Shown: positions 1 to 7,312, numbered from the stretch's first letter. The stretch is 13,730 nucleotides of DNA from an uncultured Dorea sp. (GCA_910587575.1 CAJULU010000007.1:47212-60941), one strand, 5' to 3'. The notes: a model not told the origin generated them from the sequence alone. Translations and numbers: made by a program.

Positions 1-302
1 TGGACGGAGCCAGTTACTGGCAGCAGCTGTTCCAGATTACTATGCCTCTGGTACGTTCTTCCTTAACGGTAAGTACGGTGTTGAACATCATCTATGTATT
101 CAACTCCTTCCCCATCATCTGGACGATTACCAAGGGAGACCCTGCCAACCATACAGACACACTGGTTACTTACCTCTATAAGCTGGCATTCTACAATGGA
201 AAGCAGGGGCAGGCGGCGGCTGTTTCCGTCATCGGTTTCCTGATCCTGCTGATCTGCGCCAGCGTATACATGGTCTATACCCTGCGGAAAGGAGATGAAT
301 AG
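1..302 (+). CDS. Sugar ABC transporter permease, MalF type (5'-truncated)
   Basis: This is the C-terminal part of an inner-membrane permease of a carbohydrate ABC importer; the gene begins left of the window and the frame is open from base 3. The first visible residues, DGASYWQQLFQITMPL, are the cytoplasmic EAA loop of binding-protein-dependent permeases, which docks on the ATPase subunit. Two hydrophobic segments follow: one starting near LTVSTVLNIIYVF, and the last membrane helix near AAAVSVIGFLILLICASVYM. The protein ends in a short basic tail. The stop (300-302) lies one base before the ATG of the next permease, as expected for a MalF-MalG pair that forms a heterodimeric channel. The sugar cannot be told from this fragment; the binding protein is presumably upstream. 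The family call is firm, the substrate unknown. Confidence 0.9.
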   Translation, partial: DGASYWQQLFQITMPLVRSSLTVSTVLNIIYVFNSFPIIWTITKGDPANHTDTLVTYLYKLAFYNGKQGQAAAVSVIGFLILLICASVYMVYTLRKGDE

Positions 303-303
303 T

Positions 304-1152
304 ATGGCAAAAAAACCTGGTTCTCTTAAAAAATTAATCCTGCGTATCCTGCTCTACATCGTAATCGTCGTAGTCTGCATCGTTACGCTGTATCCTTATT
401 TTGCCATGTTCTGTACCGCTCTGAAAAACAGGGCAGAGATCTTCTCCATGAACGGCACAATCCTTCCGGTCACGGCTGTCTGGTCCAACTTTATTGATGT
501 CTGGAAGCGGGCGCCAATGGCGAATTATATGCTGAACTCACTGATGATTGCCGGCGGCTCTACGATTATTGCCATGCTGTGCGGAATTCCTGCCGCTTAC
601 GCACTGGCCCGTATGAAGTTCAGAGGACAGACTATTTTCCTGGGATTCGTCATTGTTTCCCAGATGTTTGCTCCGGTAGTGCTTCTAATCGGTATCTATA
701 AGGTCATGTCCATCTTAAGCCTGACTGACAGCATAATCGGTTTGATTTTTATCAATGCGGCTTTTAACCAGGCATTTACCATCTGGCTGCTTCGGGGAAC
801 TTTTATCGGAATATCCGTGGAGATGGAGCAGGCGGCAACCATTGACGGATGTAACCGCCTTCAGGGTATGACAAAGGTTCTGCTTCCCGTGGCGGCTCCC
901 GGAATCGTTACGACTCTGATCTTTATCTTTATCAATGCATGGAACGAGTACACGGTTGCGCTGTGTCTGATCTCTACCAGCGAGCGCGAACCTCTGACGG
1001 TAGGTATTAACATCTTTAACGGGTACAATATGATTGAGTGGCAGTATCTGTTTGCTGCATCACTTTTTGCCATTGTTCCTGTGGTAATCCTGTTCATGGG
1101 TATTGAAAAGAATCTGGTCAGCGGCCTTGCCTCCGGCGGAGTAAAAGGTTAA
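304..1152 (+). CDS. Sugar ABC transporter permease, MalG type
   Basis: This is the second permease subunit of the carbohydrate ABC importer, 282 residues, a normal length for MalG-type proteins. About six membrane segments are visible, the first at residues 11-30. The EAA loop is at about 173-200 (EMEQAATIDGC, then LLPVAAPGI), the site that contacts the ATPase. An upstream in-frame ATG at 295 would have its Shine-Dalgarno directly against it. AAAGGAG at 288-294 is instead 9 bases from the ATG at 304, so I chose 304. The gene follows the MalF partner by one base and ends the operon. No ATPase gene follows, which is common in Firmicutes, where a shared MsmK-type ATPase can serve several importers; that last point is inference. 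Substrate unknown. Confidence 0.93.
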   Translation: MAKKPGSLKKLILRILLYIVIVVVCIVTLYPYFAMFCTALKNRAEIFSMNGTILPVTAVWSNFIDVWKRAPMANYMLNSLMIAGGSTIIAMLCGIPAAYALARMKFRGQTIFLGFVIVSQMFAPVVLLIGIYKVMSILSLTDSIIGLIFINAAFNQAFTIWLLRGTFIGISVEMEQAATIDGCNRLQGMTKVLLPVAAPGIVTTLIFIFINAWNEYTVALCLISTSEREPLTVGINIFNGYNMIEWQYLFAASLFAIVPVVILFMGIEKNLVSGLASGGVKG

Positions 1153-1170
1153 TCGATTACAGACAAAGAG

Positions 1171-1197
1171 ATGGGGAACCGTGCTGCGGTTCCCCAT
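1171..1197. terminator. Bidirectional hairpin terminator between malG-type gene and MATE gene
   Basis: A perfect 11-bp inverted repeat (ATGGGGAACCG, loop TGCTG, CGGTTCCCCAT) lies 18 bases after the permease stop and one base from the stop of the converging MATE gene. The minus-strand side is followed by the T-rich CTCTTTGTCT, a better tail than the plus side. It probably ends both transcripts. Confidence 0.75.
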
Positions 1198-1198
1198 T

Positions 1199-2548
1199 CT
1201 AAAGAACTGAATTGTGTCTGATATACGGGTCTCTCCAGAATGCCGCCAGAAGCTGGGCAATCATAAAGCACCAGATTACAGGTTCGCACACGATCACCGC
1301 CATGTATCCAAGCTTCGGGATGAAGATTACGGTAAACAATATCTTCCCCACCAGTTCAATCACACTGGAAAAGACCGGAAGTATCTTCTGTCCGATTGCC
1401 TGCAACGCCGTCCGGGTGCTGTTCAGCACCCCCAGGATAAAATAGCATGGCGCAACCACCCGAAGATACAGCGTTCCATTCCTCAGAACCTCTTCCTCCC
1501 CGGATCCTGAGATCAGCCGGATCATGTCCGGTGCAAAGATCCAGACAAATACGGTAATCACCACGGTAATCACAGCGGAATAAAGATAGGAATACTTCAT
1601 GGCCCGGCGGATTCTATGAGGCTTATCCGCCCCATAGTTCTGGGAAACAAAGGTATTGATGGTCTGCGTCATTGCGATAAACGGAATCATGCAGAACTGA
1701 TAGAGCCTTCTTGCCGCAGTGTGTGCCGCAATGACCAGATATCCAAGCCCATTGATCCCCGACTGCAGAATCACACTTCCTGCCGAGACAAAGCAGCTCA
1801 TAAATCCCATGGACTGTCCCTGGGCTGTCATTTCCTTATATAATGTCCGGTCCTTTTTGAAATTCTCCTTCCCGGGAATCAATATGGGAACCGCCTTTGC
1901 AATATAGAGCAGACAGAGCAGAACCGAAACGCTCTGTGCAATCACCGTTGCTTCGGCCGCTCCGCCAACTCCCCGGCCAAGAACTGCAATCATTATGTAA
2001 TCCAGCGCTATATTGGCAAGGGAAGAGACAACCAGGAACACCAGCGGCATGATACTGTTCCCGACTGCCCTTAATATCCCTGCACACAGGTTATAGGCAA
2101 ACATCACCAGTGTAAATCTTGTAATCATGGAGATATAATCATAAGCCTCTCCGATCACTTCAGACGGTGTATGCAGCAGACGAAGCAGAGGAATCATGAC
2201 GATCTCCGACAGGATGGTAAGCACAGCCACCACAGCCAGGCCAATGATAAGGGACGCTCCAACAGAATCCTTCAGTCGCTTTCTGTCATCTGCGCCATAA
2301 AATCTTGCCGTCACAATTGATAACCCGTTGCCAAATCCCAGGGCAAACCCAATCATCAGATCATAAACCGGCGTGGCCGCACCTATGGCCGCCAGCGCCG
2401 CATCTCCCAGAGTATGTCCCACAATCAGCGTATCGACCGTGTTATAGAGCTGCTGAAACAACACCGAGAATAGGACTGGTATCATAAACCGTATCATGGG
2501 TTTAAATATATTTCCCTCTAAAAAGTCCTGCTTTCCTCTGCAATCCAA
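1199..2548 (-). CDS. MATE family multidrug/Na+ efflux transporter
   Basis: This is a 449-residue integral membrane antiporter of the MATE superfamily (NorM/DinF-like), which exports cationic drugs or metabolites in exchange for Na+ or H+. About twelve hydrophobic helices form two pseudo-symmetric halves. Family signatures are visible: FQQLYNTVDTLIVG in helix 1, CAGILRAVGNS, and NIALDYIMIAVLGRGVGGAA. The second half carries the matching TRTALQAIGQ. No ATG is available near the N-terminus. The best start is TTG at 2546-2548, with an AAGGGG-like Shine-Dalgarno 8 bases upstream and a stop codon (TAA) seven codons upstream. The next ATG, at residue 18, would clip the first helix. The gene stands alone between two terminators with its own promoter, so it is probably regulated separately. 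Substrate cannot be predicted. Confidence 0.93.
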   Translation of the reverse strand: MDCRGKQDFLEGNIFKPMIRFMIPVLFSVLFQQLYNTVDTLIVGHTLGDAALAAIGAATPVYDLMIGFALGFGNGLSIVTARFYGADDRKRLKDSVGASLIIGLAVVAVLTILSEIVMIPLLRLLHTPSEVIGEAYDYISMITRFTLVMFAYNLCAGILRAVGNSIMPLVFLVVSSLANIALDYIMIAVLGRGVGGAAEATVIAQSVSVLLCLLYIAKAVPILIPGKENFKKDRTLYKEMTAQGQSMGFMSCFVSAGSVILQSGINGLGYLVIAAHTAARRLYQFCMIPFIAMTQTINTFVSQNYGADKPHRIRRAMKYSYLYSAVITVVITVFVWIFAPDMIRLISGSGEEEVLRNGTLYLRVVAPCYFILGVLNSTRTALQAIGQKILPVFSSVIELVGKILFTVIFIPKLGYMAVIVCEPVIWCFMIAQLLAAFWRDPYIRHNSVL

Positions 2549-2581
2549 ATCCTTTTCCCCTTCCCTTTATGATAACCACCC

Positions 2582-2602
2582 CTGATACGTTTTATATATC
2601 AG
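2582..2602 (-). promoter_or_regulatory. Candidate promoter -10 and operator dyad of the MATE gene
   Basis: On the minus strand TATAAA (2591-2596) is a plausible -10 about 43 bases before the TTG start. It lies wholly inside an inverted repeat, CTGATA / TATCAG (2582-2587 and 2597-2602, spacer 9). A dyad over the -10 is the usual place for a repressor of the TetR or MarR type. The -35 is weak (TTTTTC, 17 bases upstream). This is a pattern-based suggestion only; no regulator gene is visible nearby. Confidence 0.3.
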
Positions 2603-2614
2603 AGTCAGTTCATG

Positions 2615-2647
2615 AAAAAAGGGTTTCCAATTACTCGGAAACCCTTT
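2615..2647 (-). terminator. Intrinsic terminator of the yceD-rpmF operon
   Basis: An 11-bp perfect stem (2618-2628 with 2637-2647, GGTTTCC core, 8-base loop) is followed on the minus strand by TTTTTT (2615-2620, partly in the stem). It begins 10 bases after the rpmF stop. This separates rpmF from the MATE gene and shows that rpmF is the last gene of its unit. Confidence 0.88.
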
Positions 2648-2657
2648 CTCTGCCTGA

Positions 2658-2837
2658 CTAGTCCTGTGGAATAATTTCTTTTTTATTGTATGATCCACAA
2701 GCCTTGCAAACTCTGTGAGGCATCATTAACTCGCCGCATCTGCTGCACTTTACAAGATTCGGTGCGCTCATCTTCCAGTTTGCTCTTCTTTTGTCTCTTC
2801 TTCCCTTAGAAGACTTATTCTTTGGACAAATTGACAT
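2658..2837 (-). CDS. rpmF: 50S ribosomal protein L32
   Basis: This is a 59-residue component of the large ribosomal subunit. I translated it directly from the minus strand. The N-terminus MSICPKNKSSKGRRDKRRAN is the basic rRNA-binding tail typical of L32. The central WKMSAPNLV is also characteristic, and two CxxC pairs follow (C31/C34 and C44/C47, as CSRC and CKAC). This is the zinc-ribbon (C+) form; organisms often carry a second, zinc-free copy elsewhere. The start is set by an excellent GGAGGTG 8 bases upstream, overlapping the end of yceD, whose stop is only 3 bases away. The pairing with yceD is one of the most conserved in bacteria and suggests coupled expression. Confidence 0.97.
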   Translation of the reverse strand: MSICPKNKSSKGRRDKRRANWKMSAPNLVKCSRCGELMMPHRVCKACGSYNKKEIIPQD

Positions 2838-2840
2838 AGG

Positions 2841-3368
2841 TTACACCTCCTTAAAATTCTTAAACACATCACGGATAACTGACATTCTAGGGTCAAGCCC
2901 CGTGTCTTCACAGTCACAAGTCCCTTCATTCAGGTTCTGACCACATACGCTGCAAATACCCTTACAGTCTTCGCTGCACAGAATTTTCGTCGGCCACCCT
3001 GCTAATAACTCGTTGTAGATCAACTGTTCTACGTCAAAGTTATATCCGTCAATATAATCTGATTCGTCTAAATCATCTGCCATTGCAGCAGTTTCCGTAT
3101 CCACACTTACCTTCCTGCAGAACGAAAGAGGAATCTCTACCTCCACATCTGCAAGACAACGGTCACATGGAATCACAGCCGTCACGTTTCCCTTGCCCGA
3201 AATCTCTAACTTCCTGTCCCCCGCATAGGCAATACACAGCGAAAGATCCGACTTCTTCACAAGTTCAAAACTCCCTGTCCCGCACCGGAATACATCCGTC
3301 TCCACAGGCACAGACTGTTCTATTGTACGATGCTGTTCCGACAGAACGCTGGATAGGTCTAATATCAT
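2841..3368 (-). CDS. yceD: YceD / DUF177 family protein (large-subunit rRNA accumulation)
   Basis: This 175-residue protein belongs to the DUF177 family (B. subtilis YlbN, E. coli YceD), linked to accumulation of 23S rRNA and almost always encoded just ahead of rpmF. It shows the family's cysteine pattern: CDRC at residues 68-71, then C131, C135, C139 and C142 (CKGICSVCGQNLN) and CDC at 151-153, likely a zinc site. It ends in the typical DPRMSVIRDV motif. An in-frame GTG at 3386 exists, but the ATG at 3366-3368 has AGGAG 7 bases upstream, and the predicted transcript begins near 3389, leaving no room for translation from the GTG. I therefore use 3368. It is co-transcribed with rpmF. Confidence 0.93.
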   Translation of the reverse strand: MILDLSSVLSEQHRTIEQSVPVETDVFRCGTGSFELVKKSDLSLCIAYAGDRKLEISGKGNVTAVIPCDRCLADVEVEIPLSFCRKVSVDTETAAMADDLDESDYIDGYNFDVEQLIYNELLAGWPTKILCSEDCKGICSVCGQNLNEGTCDCEDTGLDPRMSVIRDVFKNFKEV

Positions 3369-3395
3369 AGTTAAACTCCTATTCACACCTAGACT

Positions 3396-3423
3396 ATTAT
3401 ATCACGTAAAATGAATTTGTCAA
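3396..3423 (-). promoter_or_regulatory. Sigma-A type promoter of yceD-rpmF
   Basis: On the minus strand a perfect TTGACA (3418-3423) is followed after 16 bases by a perfect TATAAT (3396-3401). Transcription should start near 3389, giving a leader of about 21 bases. It is the best promoter in the window and fits high ribosomal-protein expression. It lies 19 bases after the ackA stop. Confidence 0.85.
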
Positions 3424-3442
3424 CACCCATCTTCTAAACTTC

Positions 3443-4633
3443 TTATACTAATGCAACGGTTTCACGGGCGATAGCCAGCTCTTCGTTGGTCGGAATTACC
3501 ATCACCTTCACTTTAGAGTCTGCCGTAGAGATTGCAATCTCTTCCCCGCGCTTCTTATTCGCTTCTTCATCCACGCTGATTCCCAGATACCCAAGATATT
3601 TCAGCACAGAAGAACGTACGGTTCCGGAATTCTCACCAATCCCTGCCGTAAATGCAATCACATCCACACCGTTCATAGCAGCCACATAACTTCCTACATA
3701 CTTGGCAACACGGTATGCAAATACCTCTAATGCGATCCTTGCCTCATTGTTGCCGGAATTCGCACCCTCTTCCAGATCACGGAAATCACTGGACAGGTTA
3801 TTGGAAAGTCCGAACACACCGGATTTCTTATTCAGCATATTCATCAGACCTGCAATATCCAGACCTTCCTTCTTAGCGATGAACTCCAGGATTGCCGGGT
3901 CGATATCGCCGGAACGGGTTCCCATTACAAGTCCCTCCAGAGGTGTCAGTCCCATGGAGGTATCCACAGACCTGCCGTTCTCTACTGCACAGATGCTGGC
4001 GCCGTTTCCAAGGTGGCACACAATGGTCTTTACCTGGTCGTAAGGCTTCTCTACAAGCTCTGCCGCCCTCTTGGAAACAAAACTGTGGCTTGTACCGTGG
4101 AAACCATATCTTCTCACTTTGTACTTATCATAGTATTCGTATGGAAGACCGTACATATACGCCTTCTCCGGCATGGTCTGATGGAAAGCAGTGTCAAACA
4201 CGGCTACCATCGGTGTTCCCGGCATTAACTTCTGGCAGGCATTGATACCGATTAAGTTCGCCGGATTGTGGAGCGGTGCAAGATCGTTACAATCTTCAAT
4301 CGCCTGCTTCACTTCATCTGTAATCACAACAGAACTTGCGAATTTCTCTCCGCCATGTACCACACGGTGTCCCACGGCCCCGATCTCGCTTAAACTATTT
4401 ACCACGCCTGTGTCAGCATCCGTCAGAGCGTCGATCACGAACTGGATTGCTTCTGTATGTGTGGGCATAGCCTTGTCAGACTTTACCTTCTCCCCGCCTT
4501 CCGGCTGATAGGTAAGGCTTCCGTCAATCCCGATTCTCTCACAGAGACCCTTTGCAAGCACCTTCTCAGTGTCAGAATTGATTAATTGGAACTTTAAAGA
4601 TGAACTTCCGCAGTTAATCACTAATACATTCAT
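3443..4633 (-). CDS. ackA: Acetate kinase
   Basis: This cytoplasmic enzyme converts acetyl phosphate and ADP to acetate and ATP, the energy-yielding step of acetate fermentation. At 396 residues it has the usual length. Active-site residues known from the Methanosarcina enzyme are all in place: N7 in VINCGSSSLK, R90 in GHRVVHGGE, D147 in FDTAF, H179 in GFHGTSH, R240 in MGTRSGDIDP and E384 in PTNEE. The ATP-site loops HLGNGAS (207-213) and FTAGIGENS (328-336) are also seen. The start ATG has GAGAGGG 7 bases upstream. It lies 88 bases after pta, its partner in the pathway. That gap is AT-rich, with no clear terminator or promoter, so the two are probably one operon. I see no hairpin between its stop and the yceD promoter. 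Confidence 0.98.
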   Translation of the reverse strand: MNVLVINCGSSSLKFQLINSDTEKVLAKGLCERIGIDGSLTYQPEGGEKVKSDKAMPTHTEAIQFVIDALTDADTGVVNSLSEIGAVGHRVVHGGEKFASSVVITDEVKQAIEDCNDLAPLHNPANLIGINACQKLMPGTPMVAVFDTAFHQTMPEKAYMYGLPYEYYDKYKVRRYGFHGTSHSFVSKRAAELVEKPYDQVKTIVCHLGNGASICAVENGRSVDTSMGLTPLEGLVMGTRSGDIDPAILEFIAKKEGLDIAGLMNMLNKKSGVFGLSNNLSSDFRDLEEGANSGNNEARIALEVFAYRVAKYVGSYVAAMNGVDVIAFTAGIGENSGTVRSSVLKYLGYLGISVDEEANKKRGEEIAISTADSKVKVMVIPTNEELAIARETVALV

Positions 4634-4721
4634 TGGTTTACCCTCTCTTGTTATTTATTTTCGTTTCTTAATTATGGTTCATTTTTATTTTACATTAGAG
4701 CCGCATGCTATTTGCCACTGT

Positions 4722-5723
4722 CTAGCCTTCTGCCATACACTGGACAGCCGTAATGGCTACCACGCCCTCAATATCCTGTGCGCTGCATCCCCTGGACAGG
4801 TCGTTTACCGGCGCTGCGATTCCCTGTGTCAGAGGTCCGTATGCTTCTGCCTTCGCAAGTCTCTGTACCAGCTTATAACCGATATTTCCGGCATCCAGGT
4901 CCGGGAATACCAGTACGTTCGCTTTTCCGGCAACCGGGCTTCCAGGAGCCTTGGATGCGCCGATCTCCGGCACGATCGCTGCGTCTAACTGGAATTCGCC
5001 GTCAAGCAGCAGGCCTTCCGGTGCATTCTCTTTGGCAATCCGGGTAGCCTCTAACACCTTGTCCACGTCTGCATGCTTTGCGCTTCCCTTGGTAGAATGG
5101 GAAAGCATGGCCACAACCGGCTCTTTTCCGGTCAGCGTCCGGAAAGACTCTGCGGAAGAAAGAGCAATTGCCGCTAACTTCTCCGGATCCGGGTTCTGCT
5201 CAAGGCCGGAATCCGCAAAGATAAAGGTTCCGTCTGCGCCCATGTCACAGTCCGGCACTACCATTACGAAGAACGCAGAAACCAGCTTGGTTCCCGGCTT
5301 TGTCTTCAGAATCTGGAGACAGGGACGTAAGGTGTCGGCCGTAGAGTGGCAGGCTCCGCTTACCATTCCGTCGGCATCTTTCATCTTCACCATCATCACA
5401 CCATAATAGAGGTAATTGGTCAGAAGAAGTTCCCTGGCCTGCTCTTCTGTCATTCCCTTCTTCTGCCTTAACTCCACGAGTTTCGCAATGTAACCCGCCG
5501 TCTTCTCGCTGGTTGCCGGATCTACGATGGTTGCGCCGCTGATGTCAAAGGATCCTTTGTTCTTCGCAATCTCTTCTTCGCTTCCCACCAGGACCAGATT
5601 CGCAGTCCCTTCCTTCAGTACAGCCTCGGCTGCCTCATATGTTCTGATATCCTCAGTCTCCGGCAGCACAATCGTCTTCTTGTTCGTCTTGGCTTTTGCT
5701 TTGATCTCATCTATAAATCCCAT
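4722..5723 (-). CDS. pta: Phosphate acetyltransferase
   Basis: The enzyme transfers the acetyl group of acetyl-CoA to phosphate, giving acetyl phosphate for AckA. The 333-residue protein is the short clostridial/methanogen type, without the N-terminal regulatory domain of E. coli Pta. Motifs visible are DADGMVSGACHSTADTLRP (about 117-134), FADSGL (169-174) and the signature PVNDLSRGCSAQDI (305-318), with S310/R311 matching the catalytic serine-arginine pair of the Methanosarcina enzyme. An ATG at 5744 would add seven residues (MERSLLI) but has no ribosome binding site. The ATG at 5721-5723 has AGGAG 10 bases upstream and yields the standard MGFIDEIKAKA start. It heads the pta-ackA operon. Confidence 0.97.
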   Translation of the reverse strand: MGFIDEIKAKAKTNKKTIVLPETEDIRTYEAAEAVLKEGTANLVLVGSEEEIAKNKGSFDISGATIVDPATSEKTAGYIAKLVELRQKKGMTEEQARELLLTNYLYYGVMMVKMKDADGMVSGACHSTADTLRPCLQILKTKPGTKLVSAFFVMVVPDCDMGADGTFIFADSGLEQNPDPEKLAAIALSSAESFRTLTGKEPVVAMLSHSTKGSAKHADVDKVLEATRIAKENAPEGLLLDGEFQLDAAIVPEIGASKAPGSPVAGKANVLVFPDLDAGNIGYKLVQRLAKAEAYGPLTQGIAAPVNDLSRGCSAQDIEGVVAITAVQCMAEG

Positions 5724-5761
5724 GATTAATAGACTCCTTTCCATATATTCTCAATATTTTT

Positions 5762-5790
5762 ATTATAATACAAAGAAACCTTGCGGACAA
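5762..5790 (-). promoter_or_regulatory. Candidate promoter of pta-ackA, -35 inside the mgtE hairpin
   Basis: Minus-strand TATAAT (5762-5767) with TTGTCC (5785-5790, four of six consensus bases) at an exact 17-base spacing. The predicted start near 5755 gives a leader of about 32 bases before the pta ATG. The -35 hexamer covers part of the loop and inner stem of the hairpin at 5773-5798. Confidence 0.55.
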
Positions 5791-5798
5791 GGTTTCTT
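5773..5798 (-). terminator. Hairpin terminator downstream of mgtE
   Basis: A perfect 11-bp stem (AAGAAACCTTG with CAAGGTTTCTT, 4-base loop) lies 49 bases after the mgtE stop. On the minus strand the stem ends in TTTCTT and continues TGTATTAT, a moderate U-rich tail. It probably terminates mgtE, though not as strongly as the rpmF terminator. Confidence 0.6.
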
Positions 5799-5847
5799 CA
5801 CAAATCTTATGTCTATTTTTTCAAACATTAATGGACGGTGGGGTATA

Positions 5848-7224
5848 CTACAGTGCAAACACGGCGCTTACGATTGCAAAATATACGCTGATGGTACTGA
5901 TATCCACCAGGGTAGAAATCAGCGGCGTCGCCATGATCGCCGGGTCAAGCCCGACTTTTTCCGCTACCAGCGGCAGGGTGCAGCCCACCACCTTTGCAAT
6001 AATAATGGTACAGGCCATGGTAACTCCGATGGTAAATGCCATCGTCACATCTCCCTGCCCCATCAGCATGATGCGGATTCCGTTCACAACCGAGAGCACC
6101 ACACTGATACAGACGGCAATCCGCACTTCCTTCCAGATGACTTTCAGAACATCGGCAAACTCAATCTCACCGACCGCAAGTCCCCGGATCACAAGGGTAG
6201 AACTCTGGGAACCACAGTTTCCCCCCGTACCTGTCAGCATGGGGATAAATCCGGCAAGCTGCGGCATCACCGCAAGAGCGCTCTCGTAGCTGTTCATGAT
6301 CATCTGCGTCACCGTTGCCGAAAGCATCAGAAACATGAGCCACGGAATACGGCTCTTCACATGCTCAAGTACCGTAGTGCCGAAATAGGACTCCTCGCTG
6401 GGACTGACGCCTGCCATGATACTGATATCCTCCGTGGTCTCCTCCTGCAGAACCAGCATGGCATCATCTACCGTGACAATCCCCACCATACACATCTCAT
6501 GATCCACGATGGGCAGTGCGATCAGGCCATACTTGGTGATTGTCCAGGCCACATCCTCCTGGTCATCTGTAGTACGGGCATAGAGCATATTCGTCTCCAT
6601 AATCTCCTCGATCAGCTTGGACTCACTGGTGGTCAGAAGCTCCTTCACATCCACCTGGCCGATCAGCTTCTTCTTCTCCGTCACATAACAGGTGTAGATC
6701 GTCTCGCGGTTCAGCCCCACCTGCCGGATCTTAAGAATGGCCTCCGCAACCGTCATCTCCTTGCGAAGCGCAATATAATCCACATTCATCACGCTTCCCG
6801 CACTGTCTTCCGGATACTGCAGCAGCTGATTGATCTGCCTGCGCTTCTCCTCATCCGTGGCCAGAAGCAGACGGTCCACCACGTTGGCCGGCATCTCCTC
6901 CAGCACGTCCACCGTATCGTCCAGATACATCTCCTCCATGACTTCCTCAAGCTCAGAGTCTGTCAGAGAATTAATCAGCAGTTCTCGCTGGTCACTGTTC
7001 ATATAGGCAAATGTCTCCGCCGCCTCTTCCTTCACCAGAAGCCGGAACACCATCACCATCTGCTTCTGTTCAAACCCTTCCAGTATCTCCGCCAGGTCAA
7101 CCGGATACATATGATTCTCTAATTCCTCTTTCAGTTCCTTATACTGACGTTCTTCTAACATCTGCAGAATCCGTTCATCCGTCAGTTCTTCCTTCTTCTC
7201 TTCGGCCCATAACTCACTCACCAT
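5848..7224 (-). CDS. mgtE: Magnesium transporter MgtE
   Basis: This is a Mg2+-selective channel/transporter in the cytoplasmic membrane, gated by cytosolic Mg2+. The 458-residue protein has the full MgtE order: an acidic N domain (about 15-140), a pair of CBS domains (about 143-265), an amphipathic connecting segment before SRIPWL (291-296), and five C-terminal membrane helices (about 297-458). Pore motifs are present: GGNCGSQSST (334-343) and DPAIMATP (428-434), with D441 matching the ion-coordinating aspartate of the Thermus protein. The start has GGAGG 5 bases upstream. It is transcribed divergently from tmcAL. No M-box riboswitch can fit: only 98 bases separate the two starts. Neighbours give no clear functional link. 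Confidence 0.97.
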   Translation of the reverse strand: MVSELWAEEKKEELTDERILQMLEERQYKELKEELENHMYPVDLAEILEGFEQKQMVMVFRLLVKEEAAETFAYMNSDQRELLINSLTDSELEEVMEEMYLDDTVDVLEEMPANVVDRLLLATDEEKRRQINQLLQYPEDSAGSVMNVDYIALRKEMTVAEAILKIRQVGLNRETIYTCYVTEKKKLIGQVDVKELLTTSESKLIEEIMETNMLYARTTDDQEDVAWTITKYGLIALPIVDHEMCMVGIVTVDDAMLVLQEETTEDISIMAGVSPSEESYFGTTVLEHVKSRIPWLMFLMLSATVTQMIMNSYESALAVMPQLAGFIPMLTGTGGNCGSQSSTLVIRGLAVGEIEFADVLKVIWKEVRIAVCISVVLSVVNGIRIMLMGQGDVTMAFTIGVTMACTIIIAKVVGCTLPLVAEKVGLDPAIMATPLISTLVDISTISVYFAIVSAVFAL

Positions 7225-7262
7225 GTATCCCTCCTTCCTGACATCATCGGTATCACATATAT

Positions 7263-7291
7263 TTGCACATACAACTTTAATATAGTATAAT
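7263..7291 (+). promoter_or_regulatory. Candidate tmcAL promoter
   Basis: TATAAT at 7286-7291 is perfect; TTGCAC at 7263-7268 is a weak -35 at a 17-base spacing. Transcription from about 7298 gives a 25-base leader carrying AAGGAG (7311-7316), 6 bases from the ATG. Confidence 0.55.
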
Positions 7292-7312
7292 CAATTTCAG
7301 AAAGATATACAA
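7284..7312 (-). promoter_or_regulatory. Candidate mgtE promoter
   Basis: Minus-strand TATACT (7284-7289) lies 17 bases from TTGTAT (7307-7312, three of six). Transcription would start near 7277, with a leader of about 53 bases. The -10 overlaps that of the opposing tmcAL promoter. Other -10-like AT-rich hexamers exist here, so the assignment is tentative. Confidence 0.35.

Noticed and set aside
4634..4721. Internal promoter or terminator between pta and ackA
   Set aside because: The 88 bases are AT-rich and give several loose -10-like hexamers, but no matching -35 at proper spacing and no stable hairpin.
5527..7122. A 531-codon plus-strand open frame antisense to mgtE and the start of pta
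   Set aside because: Its translation is dominated by His, Arg, Gln and Leu with no recognisable domain, it crosses the pta promoter and the mgtE terminator, and it has no ribosome binding site. Intact pta and mgtE explain the region; the frame is a by-product of their codon use.
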